DNA from: CALLCD01 sp039196965
Lineage (GTDB): Bacteria; Pseudomonadota; Alphaproteobacteria; Caulobacterales; Hyphomonadaceae
Reading direction: 5' to 3'
NCBI GenBank assembly: GCA_039196965.1
Contig: JBCCUK010000005.1
Span: 81,772-145,771, forward strand
DNA: 64,000 nt
A model generated the notes under the pieces. That model ran no database searches and was not told the DNA's origin. It saw only the letters and a program-made list of their open reading frames with translations. The position numbers and the translations under genes are program-made. Below are positions 1 to 8,079 of this stretch, in pieces. The number at the start of each line of letters is the position of its first letter. The first letter of the stretch is position 1.

Positions 1-686
1 TCGTATGCTGAGGCGTAGTCGGTGCGCATATCTGATTGAGGCGCGATAACGGGATAGTCCTCGCGTCCTTTGCGCTCGGGATTAATCTCCCAAACCGTCG
101 GCGGCGTATGTCCAAGAGCGATGGTTATCCTCGCAAGCAGGCGACCAAGTACGCCATGGCCCACGATAAGCTCCGGTGGTTCTGCCACCTTGATTGCATG
201 ATGGGCTGTCGCGGCGAGGGCAAGTAGCACATCTTCCACGCCTGCGGTGTCGCCGAGCAGGACGCTTCGCTCTGCCGGTACGATAAGTTTCGATGCCGAT
301 CCTCCGAAGACGCCTGTTGCCTCTTTAAAGCAATGACATCCCGGAACGAAGACCGCCTTGCCGATCCAATCGGAGTGCGTTTGTGCATCGGTGACAACAC
401 CCACCGCCTCATAACCAGGGACGAGGGGATAGCTTAGTCCCGGAAAGGGCGGCATATCGCTCGACCAGAGCAGCCTTTCCGTTCCCGTACTGACACCGCT
501 CCAGTGAACGTCCACAGCGAGATCGTCCGTGCCCGGCTCGATGAGCGTCAACTGTTGAATGTCTAGTTGTTTCTCCCCTTGGAACACCACCGCGTCAGCG
601 CGAGAGCTAACAGCTTTATCGGACAGGGGTTCCGGTAGAGCTGTTTTTTGAGTTTCCGCACTCGCAAGGGCAGATTCGAGTTCCAT
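1..686 (-). CDS. bchC: BchC, bacteriochlorophyllide a dehydrogenase (partial)
   Basis: The gene is cut by the left window edge, so about 228 N-terminal residues are visible. BchC oxidises the C3 hydroxyethyl group of 3-desacetyl-3-hydroxyethyl-bacteriochlorophyllide a to the acetyl group, using NAD, late in bacteriochlorophyll a synthesis. The translation carries family landmarks: SGVSTGTERLLW, MPPFPG, YPLVPGYEAVG, FVPGCHCF, FGGSASKL, LALAATAHHA and VGHGVLGRLLARI. The start at 686 gives about 25 residues more than BchC proteins I remember, so a later start is possible. It lies 41 bp downstream of crtF on the same strand, with a PpsR-type palindrome in the gap; bchXYZ would be expected beyond the edge. 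I am confident of the identity. Confidence 0.93.
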   Translation of the reverse strand, partial: MELESALASAETQKTALPEPLSDKAVSSRADAVVFQGEKQLDIQQLTLIEPGTDDLAVDVHWSGVSTGTERLLWSSDMPPFPGLSYPLVPGYEAVGVVTDAQTHSDWIGKAVFVPGCHCFKEATGVFGGSASKLIVPAERSVLLGDTAGVEDVLLALAATAHHAIKVAEPPELIVGHGVLGRLLARITIALGHTPPTVWEINPERKGREDYPVIAPQSDMRTDYASAY

Positions 687-688
687 AG

Positions 689-727
689 TGTCAATATAAC
701 TAGACACTTTTTAAAGTCAATTAGACA
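689..727. promoter_or_regulatory. Tandem PpsR/CrtJ-type operator before bchC
   Basis: TGTCAATATAACTAGACA at 689-706 is a perfect TGT-N12-ACA palindrome. A second, half-conserved copy (TTT-N12-ACA) lies at 710-727, exactly 21 bp further on, about two helical turns. CrtJ/PpsR is known to bind paired TGT-N12-ACA sites a few bases apart and to repress photosynthesis genes in air. The pair fills the crtF-bchC gap, which fits a separate bchC promoter inside the crtEF-bch superoperon. Confidence 0.72.
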
Positions 728-1861
728 TTACGTTGCGGTGATGACTCTTACGAGGAAAGGCTGGCGTGTTGGTTTTTGACGTGCCGAAGTAAATCCGGCC
801 CGTTGCAGCATGGCGCAAATTTCCTCTGCTCGGCGCGGCCTGCCGGACCCCATCGCCCAGAGATAGATTCCGAAATAGGCGTCGCCGATACGGTCGCTGT
901 CCGCTGTTGGTTCGGCAATCAGAAGTGTTCCGCCGGGCAGAAGCGCGTCGCGCGCTCTGCCAAGGATTTGCATCACCTTGTCATCATCATGGTCGTGGAG
1001 AATACGCACGAGACTGATCAAGTCCCGGCCCTCGGGCCAGGCATCTTTGAACATGTCACCGCCGACGATGTTTGCATCTATCGACGAAGCCTCGAAGCGA
1101 TCAGATGCGAGGTCGGCGACGGCCGGCAAGTCGAAGAGCGTAATATCCAGTTGGCGCGCGCGTTGCTTTGCGGCTGCTAGAAATGTGCCGTTTCCACCTG
1201 CCACATCCATAAGATGTCTATGTCGCTTTACATTGTAAGCATCCAGAACGTCTTCGGCGATGAAGCCCTGAGTTCGTCCCATCAAATCGGAATAGCTCTT
1301 CGTGGCTAGTCGATCCTCCTCGCTGATGGTGCCTTCGCCCGCCGCATAAGGCCAGAATTTGGCGAGTTCGGTGTCAGCGCGTCTCGCTTTCAGAAGGGCG
1401 ACCGGATTGCGCAGATCATCATAGAGAGACCGGTGGTGCGCAATCATATCCACGACGCCGGGGTTCGAAAGGATCGCTGCGCCCATGGGGCCAAGGCCGA
1501 ACCGTTCTCGCGATCTCGCTTCCGCCAGTTTCAGATCTGATGCGGCCCTTATCAGCCGTGTCGCACCATCTGTCGGTAACCCGGTAACCCGGGAGATATC
1601 ATCGATTGTCAGGGGGGCATCTGACAATGCGTCCAAGAGCCGAGTCTCGATACAGGCGAGCAGAATCTGCGAATATATAAAGCCTGCACAGAGATCGAAT
1701 GACGCCGCCGCTGTCGAGTGGGCAATGTGCCGTGTCGGCCAGAAATCAGCCGCAAATTTCTGAAAATTTCTATTTCTGATTAATCGGATCCGGGCCGCTT
1801 TTAAGCGGTCCAGCCAGGTGTCGGGCCGCGTTTTCCGCTGCTCATGCGACCTGTTTTGCAA
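728..1861 (-). CDS. crtF: CrtF, hydroxyneurosporene/demethylspheroidene O-methyltransferase
   Basis: CrtF methylates the 1-hydroxyl of acyclic carotenoids with SAM to give 1-methoxy carotenoids such as spheroidene. The protein has the N-terminal winged-helix/dimerisation region of small-molecule O-methyltransferases (FDLCAGFIYSQILLAC, characteristic of CrtF) and the SAM loop DVAGGNGTF near residue 222. I chose the TTG at 1861: it gives 377 residues, close to known CrtF, and a 20-bp overlap with crtE. The longer reading frame up to 1942 would run about 100 bp into crtE. An ATGA at the crtE stop is out of frame with CrtF. The start is uncertain, the function is not. Confidence 0.88.
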   Translation of the reverse strand: MQNRSHEQRKTRPDTWLDRLKAARIRLIRNRNFQKFAADFWPTRHIAHSTAAASFDLCAGFIYSQILLACIETRLLDALSDAPLTIDDISRVTGLPTDGATRLIRAASDLKLAEARSRERFGLGPMGAAILSNPGVVDMIAHHRSLYDDLRNPVALLKARRADTELAKFWPYAAGEGTISEEDRLATKSYSDLMGRTQGFIAEDVLDAYNVKRHRHLMDVAGGNGTFLAAAKQRARQLDITLFDLPAVADLASDRFEASSIDANIVGGDMFKDAWPEGRDLISLVRILHDHDDDKVMQILGRARDALLPGGTLLIAEPTADSDRIGDAYFGIYLWAMGSGRPRRAEEICAMLQRAGFTSARQKPTRQPFLVRVITAT

Positions 1862-2705
1862 GGCTTTCTGGTGCAAGTCTCTTGGCCTGTGCGTAGATAA
1901 GTTGGCGGAGTGCCTGTTCCCCAGCGCAATCCGGAATGGCATCAGCTGTGGCGTCTATGGCGTCGGTCAAACGGCGGAAAGCGACATCCACACCGAAACG
2001 GTCGACAGCGCTGGGCCGGCAATGGCGTTGGTCCTGATGGGCCGGTTTTCCCAACTCCTCGGGTGAGAGAAGGGCATCGCGCAGATCATCGGCGATTTGG
2101 TAGGCTTCGCCCAGTCTTTGTCCGAGTTCCCGCCAATTCTTGTCCGAATGTCCGACTGATGCGGCTCCGGCACGGGATGCGGCTATAAACAGCGCTGCTG
2201 TCTTGGCGTTATGGTAGGCTTCGAGATCAATCGCGTTTTCGCTTTCCCAGGCTTGTCCCGCCGTGATGCCATAGGGAGGAGCTGTCGCTTCCGTCAGTAT
2301 CAAAAACAGTTCGCGGAGATGATCGGATGCTTCCCGCGCCACCGTATCGAACGACATAACAATCAGCGCATCGCCGACAAGGAGGGCGAGCGGTTCGCCA
2401 TAAGCAGCGTGAACGGACAGTTTGCCTCGGCGCGTATCGGCATCGTCAAAGCAGGGCAGATCATCATGTACCAAAGAAGCGCAATGCAGCATTTCTATTG
2501 CCGCTGCGGCCGCATACGCTTCGCTAAGATCTGCCTTGGGGGCGCAAGCGGTGGCAACCGCCATACAGAGCTGCGGTCGAACCCGCGCTCCACCTGGGAA
2601 CATGGCGTATTGCAGGGCGGATGACAGAAGGGGTGGCGCATTGGGCCGCGCAGCAAGGGCAATGGAATGCTCAAGTGTTGCCTCGATTGACTTGCTGATA
2701 TTCAT
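1842..2705 (-). CDS. crtE: CrtE, geranylgeranyl diphosphate synthase
   Basis: This enzyme condenses isopentenyl diphosphate with allylic diphosphates to give geranylgeranyl diphosphate, the precursor of phytoene and of the bacteriochlorophyll phytyl tail. The 287-residue protein is of normal length. The first aspartate-rich motif DDLPCFDDAD is at residues 81-90, the following GKLSVHAAYG supports the family, and the second motif IADDLRD is near residue 215. The ATG at 2705 has a strong GGAGG ribosome site just upstream. It is first in the crtE-crtF-bchC series and diverges from crtC across an 80-bp promoter region with a PpsR-type palindrome. Confidence 0.93.
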   Translation of the reverse strand: MNISKSIEATLEHSIALAARPNAPPLLSSALQYAMFPGGARVRPQLCMAVATACAPKADLSEAYAAAAAIEMLHCASLVHDDLPCFDDADTRRGKLSVHAAYGEPLALLVGDALIVMSFDTVAREASDHLRELFLILTEATAPPYGITAGQAWESENAIDLEAYHNAKTAALFIAASRAGAASVGHSDKNWRELGQRLGEAYQIADDLRDALLSPEELGKPAHQDQRHCRPSAVDRFGVDVAFRRLTDAIDATADAIPDCAGEQALRQLIYAQAKRLAPESLAKQVA

Positions 2706-2724
2706 GGCACCTCCAGTGATGTCA

Positions 2725-2763
2725 CTTTAATTAGTCGAGACAATGTGTCAATCTGTAAAGACA
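2725..2763. promoter_or_regulatory. Tandem PpsR/CrtJ-type operator between crtE and crtC
   Basis: TGTCAATCTGTAAAGACA at 2746-2763 is a perfect TGT-N12-ACA palindrome. An imperfect partner (CTT-N12-ACA) occupies 2725-2742, again 21 bp away, mirroring the geometry at bchC. It lies in the divergent crtE/crtC region and could control both genes. It also covers an ATG at 2743 in the crtC frame, which argues against that ATG being the crtC start. Confidence 0.74.
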
Positions 2764-2784
2764 AATGAAGGGAAGGCGTACAGA

Positions 2785-3798
2785 GTGTCCGAGACCAGTT
2801 CAGTTCCTCAATGTGATGATCGAACAGCAAATTCGACCTGTCACACCTCGGCTTTTGCCTTTGATCGCACTGTGCCCGAGACTGGCTATACCTGGTGGTA
2901 TATTGATGGTGTCAGCGATGATGGACACCATGCCTTCGTCATTATCGCTTTCGTTGGAAGTGTGTTTTCGCCCTACTATGCCTGGCGGGGCTGGCAGGAT
3001 CCCGACAATCATTGCGCTCTGAACATCGCGCTTTATGGTCGGCCATCCCGCTGGGCGATGACCGAGCGGGGCAAAGGGCAGACGCAGCGGTCGCCTGACA
3101 CTTACATTGTCGGACAAAGCGGGCTGCGGGTTGAAGGTAATGATCTGATTATAATGGTCGATGAGCGGGCGGCTCCTTTGCCCATGCCTGTGCGTGGGCG
3201 GATCGTGGTTTCAATGTCTCATCAGGCCAGGAACGCTTTTTATCTCGACGCAAACAAGAACCATTTCTGGCAACCGATATGTACATCTGCCCGCGTCGAC
3301 GTCACATTCGATGCGCCGAGTCTATCATGGTCGGGCCATGGTTATGTCGATATGAATGTAGGCCATGAGCCGATCACAAGCGGGTTCGACTATTGGGACT
3401 GGTCGCGAACTCCACTGCCGGATGGCAAAACCCGAGTGCGCTATGTCACGGATGCGCCTTCAGGGGATCGCCGTGACTTGAACCTTACGTTCGATCGTGA
3501 CGGTAGCTTTGCTCACGCATCGGACCTTCTAGATTGCCGAGCAAGCAAAACGCCGATCTGGCGTATCGAGAGACGCGCCGGTGAGTTAGCTGGCAACACG
3601 CCCCGCGTGCATCGCACGCTTGAAGACACTCCGTTTTACAGCCGTTCCTTGCTAGCTTATCCAGAGGGGGCGGGGGGACTGACGGTCCATGAGACACTGT
3701 CATGTCATCGCCTGAGATCAGGAATTGTGAAATCTATGTTACCGTTTCGGATGCCGCGCTGGCCCTACGGGCGCGCTGGGCTGGCAAGTCTTTCTTAA
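2785..3798 (+). CDS. crtC: CrtC, acyclic carotenoid 1,2-hydratase (hydroxyneurosporene synthase)
   Basis: CrtC adds water to the terminal C1-C2 double bond of neurosporene or lycopene, giving 1-hydroxy carotenoids. The translation shows CrtC features: FDRTVPETGYTWWYIDGVSDD, HAFVIIAFVGSVFSPYYAW, a DHCALN-like segment reading DNHCALNIALYG, and GHGYVDMNVGHEPITSGFDYWDWSR. I chose the GTG at 2785 (337 residues) because an AAGGGAAGG ribosome site precedes it and because the upstream ATG lies inside the operator. Its last 65 bp overlap the 3' end of crtD on the other strand. Confidence 0.9.
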   Translation: MSETSSVPQCDDRTANSTCHTSAFAFDRTVPETGYTWWYIDGVSDDGHHAFVIIAFVGSVFSPYYAWRGWQDPDNHCALNIALYGRPSRWAMTERGKGQTQRSPDTYIVGQSGLRVEGNDLIIMVDERAAPLPMPVRGRIVVSMSHQARNAFYLDANKNHFWQPICTSARVDVTFDAPSLSWSGHGYVDMNVGHEPITSGFDYWDWSRTPLPDGKTRVRYVTDAPSGDRRDLNLTFDRDGSFAHASDLLDCRASKTPIWRIERRAGELAGNTPRVHRTLEDTPFYSRSLLAYPEGAGGLTVHETLSCHRLRSGIVKSMLPFRMPRWPYGRAGLASLS

Positions 3799-5257
3799 TT
3801 GCGTCAGCGGCGGCCATCCCAGAAAGCGCCGCCATGGGAACGCCCGGCCCGGGGTGAACGCTGCCTCCGGCGAGATAAAGGCCTGGCACCCTGCTTCTTG
3901 TGACAGGTCGTGCGAAAGATGCATGCCAGCCATGGGTCGCCATGCCGTAAAGCGCGCCATTCGTGGCCGGAAACCTCTGTGCAAAAACATCCGGACTTGT
4001 TGGCGCGATAGACGATCCGACTGGTCGAAGGTTCAGCCCGCACCGGACTAGCAATTCGCCCATACGGTCATAGGCGCGCTCTACGAGATCATCGGAAAAT
4101 GTACCTCTCTGCTCTTTCGCAGGTGCATTGATCAAACAGAAAAGCCGCTCTGTCTGATTGCGATCGAGCGTTTTCCCATCGCGATCCGGGGCAAATATGT
4201 AAGTCGTCGGGGTGTCCGGGACGCGTCCTTCATGGAACACTGCATCGAATTCTTCCTTGTAGGCATCGGAGAAGAAAACATTGTGTACGGACAGATCAAA
4301 CCCGCTGGTTTCAGCTTCTATGCACCACGTGATCGCAGATTGGGACCTCTGCATCCGCAGGGCGTTTCCGCCAGCTTTGACGGCGTCCTTGCCCAGCAGT
4401 CCGCTAGCTAATGCAGCCCGATCACCATTGAAGACAATGGCATCGGCATCAAAAACACTGCCATCGCCGAGATGTATTCGCCGGGCCGTTCCGCCTTCGG
4501 TCTCTATCTTCGTGACGGGTGCATTGACATGTATCTCAGCGCCATTCCTTTCCAGCAACAGAATGAGGGCATCAACAAGCGCCCGCATGCCGCCATCCAG
4601 CGTCCACACACCGACCCGTTCCACATGGGCGATCAGCATCAGTGTGGCGGGAGCCTCGTAAGGCGAGGACCCGCAATAAGTGGAATAACGAGCAAAGAGT
4701 TGTTGCAGGCGCGGGTCTTTAAACTGTCGGGAGAGATAATCCCATAGTTTAGTGAAGGGTTGCGTTGCCAGCAAGTCGAAGGGCCCGGCTCTTGCCATCA
4801 GCCCTGCCATGTTTGGATTGGCGTTGCGCATGAAGCTATGGTGCAGCGTTTCGAATATGGCTTCGGTTTTGTGGCAGAAGGCGCGGTAACGCTCTCCCTC
4901 AGCAGCGCTTGAGAATTCAGCGATGGCAGCGACACTTGCCTCAACGTCCGCAAAAAGATCCAGCTGCGATTGGTCCTGCCATCCATGGCGGGCGAGTACT
5001 TCCAGCGGCTTTGCTGCCACAGCAGTTTCAAATGAAGAGCCTGCGCGCTCGAAAAGATCGTCGAACACCCACCGCATAGTGAACACCGTCGGCCCACAAT
5101 CAATATGCCCGTCGCCGACTCTGGTCTGACGAATTTTTCCGCCCACTTGATCGTCGGCTTCGAAAATATGAACCTCAAAATCCCTTGACAAAATCGCTGC
5201 TGCGGCGAGGCCGCCAATGCCCCCACCTATGACTGCGATCTTCGGCGTTTGGCGCAT
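3734..5257 (-). CDS. crtD: CrtD, 1-hydroxycarotenoid 3,4-desaturase
   Basis: CrtD introduces the C3-C4 double bond into 1-hydroxy or 1-methoxy acyclic carotenoids (methoxyneurosporene dehydrogenase). The 507-residue protein has the N-terminal FAD dinucleotide fold (IAVIGGGIGGLAAA, residues 8-21), HIDCGPTVFTMRWVFDDLF, and the C-terminal GLYLAGGSVHPGPGVPMAALSG of the CrtI/CrtD family. CrtD rather than CrtI is chosen because a second, more CrtI-like paralogue lies 9 bp upstream on the same strand and because crtC is adjacent. It converges on crtC with a 65-bp overlap of coding ends. Confidence 0.88.
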   Translation of the reverse strand: MRQTPKIAVIGGGIGGLAAAAILSRDFEVHIFEADDQVGGKIRQTRVGDGHIDCGPTVFTMRWVFDDLFERAGSSFETAVAAKPLEVLARHGWQDQSQLDLFADVEASVAAIAEFSSAAEGERYRAFCHKTEAIFETLHHSFMRNANPNMAGLMARAGPFDLLATQPFTKLWDYLSRQFKDPRLQQLFARYSTYCGSSPYEAPATLMLIAHVERVGVWTLDGGMRALVDALILLLERNGAEIHVNAPVTKIETEGGTARRIHLGDGSVFDADAIVFNGDRAALASGLLGKDAVKAGGNALRMQRSQSAITWCIEAETSGFDLSVHNVFFSDAYKEEFDAVFHEGRVPDTPTTYIFAPDRDGKTLDRNQTERLFCLINAPAKEQRGTFSDDLVERAYDRMGELLVRCGLNLRPVGSSIAPTSPDVFAQRFPATNGALYGMATHGWHASFARPVTRSRVPGLYLAGGSVHPGPGVPMAALSGMAAADAIKKDLPAQRARRASAASETVT

Positions 5258-5266
5258 TATCTTTGC

Positions 5267-6745
5267 CTAATTGGGCTCCGGTACGAGATCGGCGACGATC
5301 TTCGCCGATGACAGTACGCCAGGCATACCTGCACCCGGATGCGTTCCTGCTCCTGCGAGGTAGAGCCCCTTTAGTTCTTCACTCTTATTGTGCGGGCGGA
5401 ACCAGGCGCTTTGAAACAGTTTCGGTTCTAGGGAGAAACCTGCCCCGAGATGAGATCCCAAACGATCCTTGAAATCAATCGGGCTGATATAGTGCGATGT
5501 GACAAGCGCGTCTTTCAGACCCGGCAGCATCGTTTCTTCTAAGCGCGTTTCAATCGCCTGGCGGAACGTTTCACCAAAGGCGTTCCAGTCAACGCCCGAT
5601 TTTAGGTTCGGCACGGGTGCCAATACGTAGAATGCGTCGCAGCCTTCTGGAGCAAGGCTTGGGTCAGACGCTGTGGGCCGGTGCAAATAGAGACTGAAAT
5701 CCTCCGCCTGCCGATGATTTGTAAAAATGTCATCCAGCAGACCTTTGTAACGCGGCCCCAGAACCATCGTATGGTGCTGTACATCGTCATACTTCTTGTT
5801 AGTCCCGAAGTACCAGACGAATAGGCTCATAGAGAACTTACTTCTCGCGATTTTCTGATCCGTCCAGCGTTTCCGTTTCTTGTGAGACAGGAACCGCCCA
5901 TAAGTTGTTCCCGGATCGACATTGGAGACCACAATGTCTGCGGGGAACACCTGACCGGATTCGGTTTCCACACCGGTGGCCTTGTGGCCATCCTCCAATA
6001 TCCTGGAGACAGGTTGATTGTATTCGATCTTGCCGCCGTTTCTGAGAACGAGATCGGCCAGTGAATTGACGATGGCCCCGGTGCCGCCTACGGCATAGTG
6101 GACGCCGAATTTGCTCTCGAGATGTGAGATCAGGCAATAATATGCCGTGGTTGTAAACGGGTTTCCGCCTATCAGGAGAGGGTGGAAACTGAAGGCCATG
6201 CGCAATTTCGGATGTTTGAAATAGTCGCTGACTTTTGAGTGTACCGTACGGTAGCCGCCGAGCCGTACAAGATCATAGAATGTCTGTAGCGTGAATAGGA
6301 AGCTGTGAAATGGCTTGTCCACGAGATCGACGAATGCGACCTCGTAAATCTTTCCGCTGTCGATCATGAAGCGGTCGTATCCAGCTACATCGTCCGGCTC
6401 TAGCTCTGCAATTTGTTTGCGCATGGCATCGGCATCGGCCGAATAGCTGAAGGTGAAGCCGTCATCAAACCGTATATCATAGAACGGATCGCAGGGTTTC
6501 AGCATCACATCCTGATGGAAGCTGCCGCCGCAATCCCGCCACAGCTCTTCGAGAATAAAAGGGGCGGTGACAATGGTCGGTCCGGCATCGAAGGTGAACC
6601 CATCCTGACGATATGTATAAGCCCGGCCGCCCGGCGCATCGAGTTTCTCCAGAACCGTGACGTCGTATCCTTTGGCGGCGAGCCTGGCGGCAGAAGCAAG
6701 ACCTCCAAGGCCGCTTCCGATAATGACCGCTTTTGATGGTTCCAT
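5267..6745 (-). CDS. crtI: CrtI, phytoene desaturase
   Basis: CrtI is an FAD-dependent desaturase that converts phytoene to neurosporene or lycopene. From the ATG at 6745 it has 492 residues, with the FAD fold AVIIGSGLGGLASAARLAAK at residues 6-25, DAGPTIVTAPFILEELW, and the carotenoid-desaturase signature ending LYLAGAGTHPGAGMPGVLSSAK. The frame is open to an ATG at 6793, but that would put the start almost on the operator; the ATG at 6745 has GAGG about ten bases upstream and aligns with the family. It is co-oriented with crtD 9 bp downstream, so the two are probably one transcript. Confidence 0.93.
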   Translation of the reverse strand: MEPSKAVIIGSGLGGLASAARLAAKGYDVTVLEKLDAPGGRAYTYRQDGFTFDAGPTIVTAPFILEELWRDCGGSFHQDVMLKPCDPFYDIRFDDGFTFSYSADADAMRKQIAELEPDDVAGYDRFMIDSGKIYEVAFVDLVDKPFHSFLFTLQTFYDLVRLGGYRTVHSKVSDYFKHPKLRMAFSFHPLLIGGNPFTTTAYYCLISHLESKFGVHYAVGGTGAIVNSLADLVLRNGGKIEYNQPVSRILEDGHKATGVETESGQVFPADIVVSNVDPGTTYGRFLSHKKRKRWTDQKIARSKFSMSLFVWYFGTNKKYDDVQHHTMVLGPRYKGLLDDIFTNHRQAEDFSLYLHRPTASDPSLAPEGCDAFYVLAPVPNLKSGVDWNAFGETFRQAIETRLEETMLPGLKDALVTSHYISPIDFKDRLGSHLGAGFSLEPKLFQSAWFRPHNKSEELKGLYLAGAGTHPGAGMPGVLSSAKIVADLVPEPN

Positions 6746-6787
6746 CCAATAACCTCGTCGATGACGCGTTTGAAACGGGACAATTAT

Positions 6788-6805
6788 TGTCAACCTAATT
6801 TGACA
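6788..6805. promoter_or_regulatory. PpsR/CrtJ-type operator between crtI and the ATP-grasp gene
   Basis: TGTCAACCTAATTTGACA is a perfect TGT-N12-ACA palindrome and the most symmetrical of the set (TGTCAA...TTGACA). It lies 42 bp upstream of crtI and 61 bp upstream of the divergent ATP-grasp gene, so it could repress both. No convincing second copy was found 21 bp to either side. Confidence 0.72.
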
Positions 6806-6866
6806 ATCGCAATATTTAAATGAAATGTACAGGGGCAGCCGTTCAGCCGCAAATCAAAGCTGGAAT

Positions 6867-8042
6867 ATGCAAAAAACCGTACTCTTGACGCTGGGTCGTT
6901 TGCCGAAAGCCCTTGAACTTGTAAGGGCGTTGGACGCGGCTGGCTGTCGGGTTCTGGTGGCTGATCCCTTTAAGTCTCAATTATCGAAACCGTCGCGGTC
7001 GGTTGATCGTAGCTTTGTTGTAACCCCTCCAAATAAAGATCTTGATGCATTTCACGAGGATCTGCTGGATATCGTTCTCTCCGAAAGTGTCGACCTTATC
7101 ATCCCAATTTCGGAGGAGGCGCTTTATGTGGCGCTTCTGGAACCCAGGTTGCCACCCCGCACCAAGCTTTTCGGTGCCTCCTTCCAGACACTCGAGATCC
7201 TACACAACAAGCTCACCTTTCAGGATTGCGTCAAAGACAGCGGTCTTCTGCCGATCCCGTCTGCGTGCGCCAACACTCAGGAGGCGCTGGCACTCACGGA
7301 AACAGATGATTGCGTGGTCAAACCTGTTCTGGGCTGCAGTGGCCAGGGACTCGCTTTTTTCGAGACAGGACAGCCTCCGCCGCCCTCGCTTCTGACCGGC
7401 GACAACCTTATCCAAAAGCGTATCCGTGGCCGGGAAATCAGTTCACAGACCATAGCGCGGGATGGAAAAGTTCTCGGAACTGTTCTTTACGAGGGTCTTG
7501 CGCATTCAGGTACGGTGTCTGTCTGCTTCTCCCATGTAGACGACTGCCCTCAGACTGAGGCGTGGGTTACACAATTCGTCAAAACGCAGAAATCCGATGG
7601 CTTCATTGCCTTCGACTTTATCGTTGATGAGGAAGGGACCCCCTGGCCTCTGGAATGCAATCCGCGTCTTACGAGTGGTATTCATTTCATGCGTCACGAC
7701 GATCTTGCCGCCAGTGTGCTTGGCGATGAGCTGACAGGGCCCATCAGATTGACGAAGTCCCGCCGTTTTCAGGAGGGGCATACGACTCTCCTCAACGCCT
7801 ACAGCAATACTCTGAAGCCACTCACAATGCTTCGTCAGCTCGGGCTTGTTTTTTCTACACCGGACGTTTTGTGGCGCTGGCGTGATCCGTTGCCGTTTTT
7901 TCTCATGACTCCTATGTCTTGGCCGATATTACGTCAGGTGATGTTCCATGGGGTAGGGTTTGGTGAAGCAGCGACGAAAGATATCGAGTGGCGAGAGCCT
8001 GCCCCATCGCTACTTTCCAACTTGAGCGCGGCCTATGTTTGA
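6867..8042 (+). CDS. ATP-grasp domain protein of the carotenoid cluster, substrate unknown
   Basis: The protein (391 residues) starts MQKTVLLTLGRLPKALELVRAL, typical of the N-terminal fold that precedes ATP-grasp domains. It continues with IPISEEALYVALL, the nucleotide-binding stretch DCVVKPVLGCSGQGLAFFE, QKRIRGREISSQTIARDG, and the metal-binding WPLECNPRLTSGIHFM. ATP-grasp enzymes join a carboxylate to an amine or thiol through an acyl phosphate; the substrate here cannot be read from sequence. The frame is open to an ATG at 6825; I chose 6867 because the family fold begins there, although the ribosome site is weak. It diverges from crtI across a PpsR-type operator, so co-expression with photosynthesis genes is likely. 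Confidence 0.8.
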   Translation: MQKTVLLTLGRLPKALELVRALDAAGCRVLVADPFKSQLSKPSRSVDRSFVVTPPNKDLDAFHEDLLDIVLSESVDLIIPISEEALYVALLEPRLPPRTKLFGASFQTLEILHNKLTFQDCVKDSGLLPIPSACANTQEALALTETDDCVVKPVLGCSGQGLAFFETGQPPPPSLLTGDNLIQKRIRGREISSQTIARDGKVLGTVLYEGLAHSGTVSVCFSHVDDCPQTEAWVTQFVKTQKSDGFIAFDFIVDEEGTPWPLECNPRLTSGIHFMRHDDLAASVLGDELTGPIRLTKSRRFQEGHTTLLNAYSNTLKPLTMLRQLGLVFSTPDVLWRWRDPLPFFLMTPMSWPILRQVMFHGVGFGEAATKDIEWREPAPSLLSNLSAAYV

Positions 8043-8079
8043 GATGGCGCGATCTCCTGACCGCCCTTGCAGGTTGTTC

